A DNA stretch of 5,742 bases from an uncultured Clostridia bacterium (GTDB lineage: Bacteria > Bacillota > Clostridia > Christensenellales > Aristaeellaceae): positions 1 through 5,742 of the forward strand of contig CAMMGP010000088.1 of assembly GCA_946496415.1 (NCBI GenBank), in the 5' to 3' direction. Each line of letters opens with the position of its first letter. Position 1 is the stretch's first letter. The notes below the pieces were generated by a model. That model worked only from the letters and a program-made list of their open reading frames with translations. It made no database searches and was not told the origin of the DNA. A program made the position numbers and the translations under genes. Of the stretch, positions 5,211-5,742 are shown piece by piece.

Positions 5211-5742
5211 ATGGATTTCAGGCTTGCCATCGCGCAGCAGATACTTTCCGCCCTGCCGGAAGCCCCGCTGGAGGCCGCGGACGTGGCCGCCATGCTGGAA
5301 GTGCCGCCGGACACGAAACTGGGCGACTATGCCTTCCCCTGCTTCAAACTCTCCAAGGCGCTGCGCAAGTCGCCGGTGATGATCGCCGACCAGCTTGCCG
5401 CCGCCATCCGGGCGGACTTTCTCGCCCGCGTGGAGTCCGTGCGCGGCTACCTCAATTTCTTCATCGACCGCGCCATCTACGCCGAGCGCGTGCTCACCGC
5501 CGCCGAGGCGCAGGGCGACCAGTACGGCGCGGACAACAGCGGCGCGGGCAAGTGCGTGGTGCTGGATTACAGTTCCATCAACATCGCCAAGCGCTTCCAC
5601 ATCGGCCATCTCTCCACCACGATGATCGGCAACGCCCTCTACAAACTCTACAAGTTCTTCGGCTGGAAGGCCGTGGGCGTCAACCATCTGGGCGACTGGG
5701 GCACGCAGTTTGGCAAGATGATCGCCGCCTACAAAAAGTGGG
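5211..5742 (+). CDS. argS: Arginyl-tRNA synthetase, N-terminal part (cut by the window end)
   Basis: The open frame from 5211 runs off the window edge after 177 codons and one base, about a third of a usual ArgS of roughly 550-600 residues. The enzyme charges tRNA-Arg with arginine using ATP and acts in the cytoplasm. Residues about 1-105 form the ArgS-type N-terminal domain that contacts the tRNA D-loop side (GDYAFPCFKLSKAL at 38-51, GYLNFF at 79-84). The class I catalytic domain then starts: VVLDYSSINIAKRFHIGHL (116-134) contains the HIGH signature at 130-133, and NHLGDWGTQFG (158-168) is a strong ArgS-specific motif. The more common form SSPNIAKPFH is here SSINIAKRFH, with both prolines replaced. 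The ATG at 5211 is chosen because the family's N-terminal helix starts there; its ribosome binding site, GGGAG (5195-5199), is weaker and 11 nt away. The KMSKS-type region lies beyond the window. Confidence 0.95.
   Translation, partial: MDFRLAIAQQILSALPEAPLEAADVAAMLEVPPDTKLGDYAFPCFKLSKALRKSPVMIADQLAAAIRADFLARVESVRGYLNFFIDRAIYAERVLTAAEAQGDQYGADNSGAGKCVVLDYSSINIAKRFHIGHLSTTMIGNALYKLYKFFGWKAVGVNHLGDWGTQFGKMIAAYKKW

Overview
The window reads as a stretch of a GC-rich bacterial chromosome, most likely from a Gram-positive, Clostridia-type member of the Firmicutes. This is inferred from three things: strong AGGAGG-type ribosome binding sites on three of the four genes, AT-rich promoter islands with near-consensus sigma-A hexamers in otherwise GC-rich DNA, and a membrane-anchored repeat protein of a style common in that group. 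No species can be named.

Layout. Positions 1-125 hold only a hairpin downstream of the first gene. A large minus-strand gene (126-2354) encodes a 742-residue membrane-anchored surface protein: one N-terminal transmembrane helix, three 37-residue TPR-like repeats, a conserved region interrupted by a long acidic array of 14-residue repeats, and two C-terminal beta-sandwich (FxLYD-like) segments. Its promoter carries a perfect 17-bp palindrome in the spacer between the -35 and -10 hexamers, a likely operator. Next on the minus strand is a PfkB-family sugar kinase (2522-3535) ending in a terminator-like nested hairpin. The kinase is transcribed divergently from rmuC (3710-5137, plus), which encodes a membrane-anchored coiled-coil protein with a predicted PD-(D/E)XK nuclease fold. 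The two divergent promoters share a direct repeat that overlaps both -35 boxes. The window ends inside argS (5211 to beyond 5742, plus), encoding arginyl-tRNA synthetase, whose start, N-terminal domain and HIGH signature are present.

The four genes do not form one pathway. The two minus-strand genes each have their own promoter and appear to be separate transcripts. rmuC and argS lie in the same direction, 73 bases apart, with no clear terminator between them, so they may be partly co-transcribed although argS has a possible promoter of its own. I see no phage, transposon, CRISPR, tRNA or rRNA element and no clearly new system. The most interesting signals are the acidic repeat array placed inside a conserved domain, the palindrome in the promoter of the same gene, the paired repeat in the divergent promoter region, and an internal duplication in the RmuC coiled coil.
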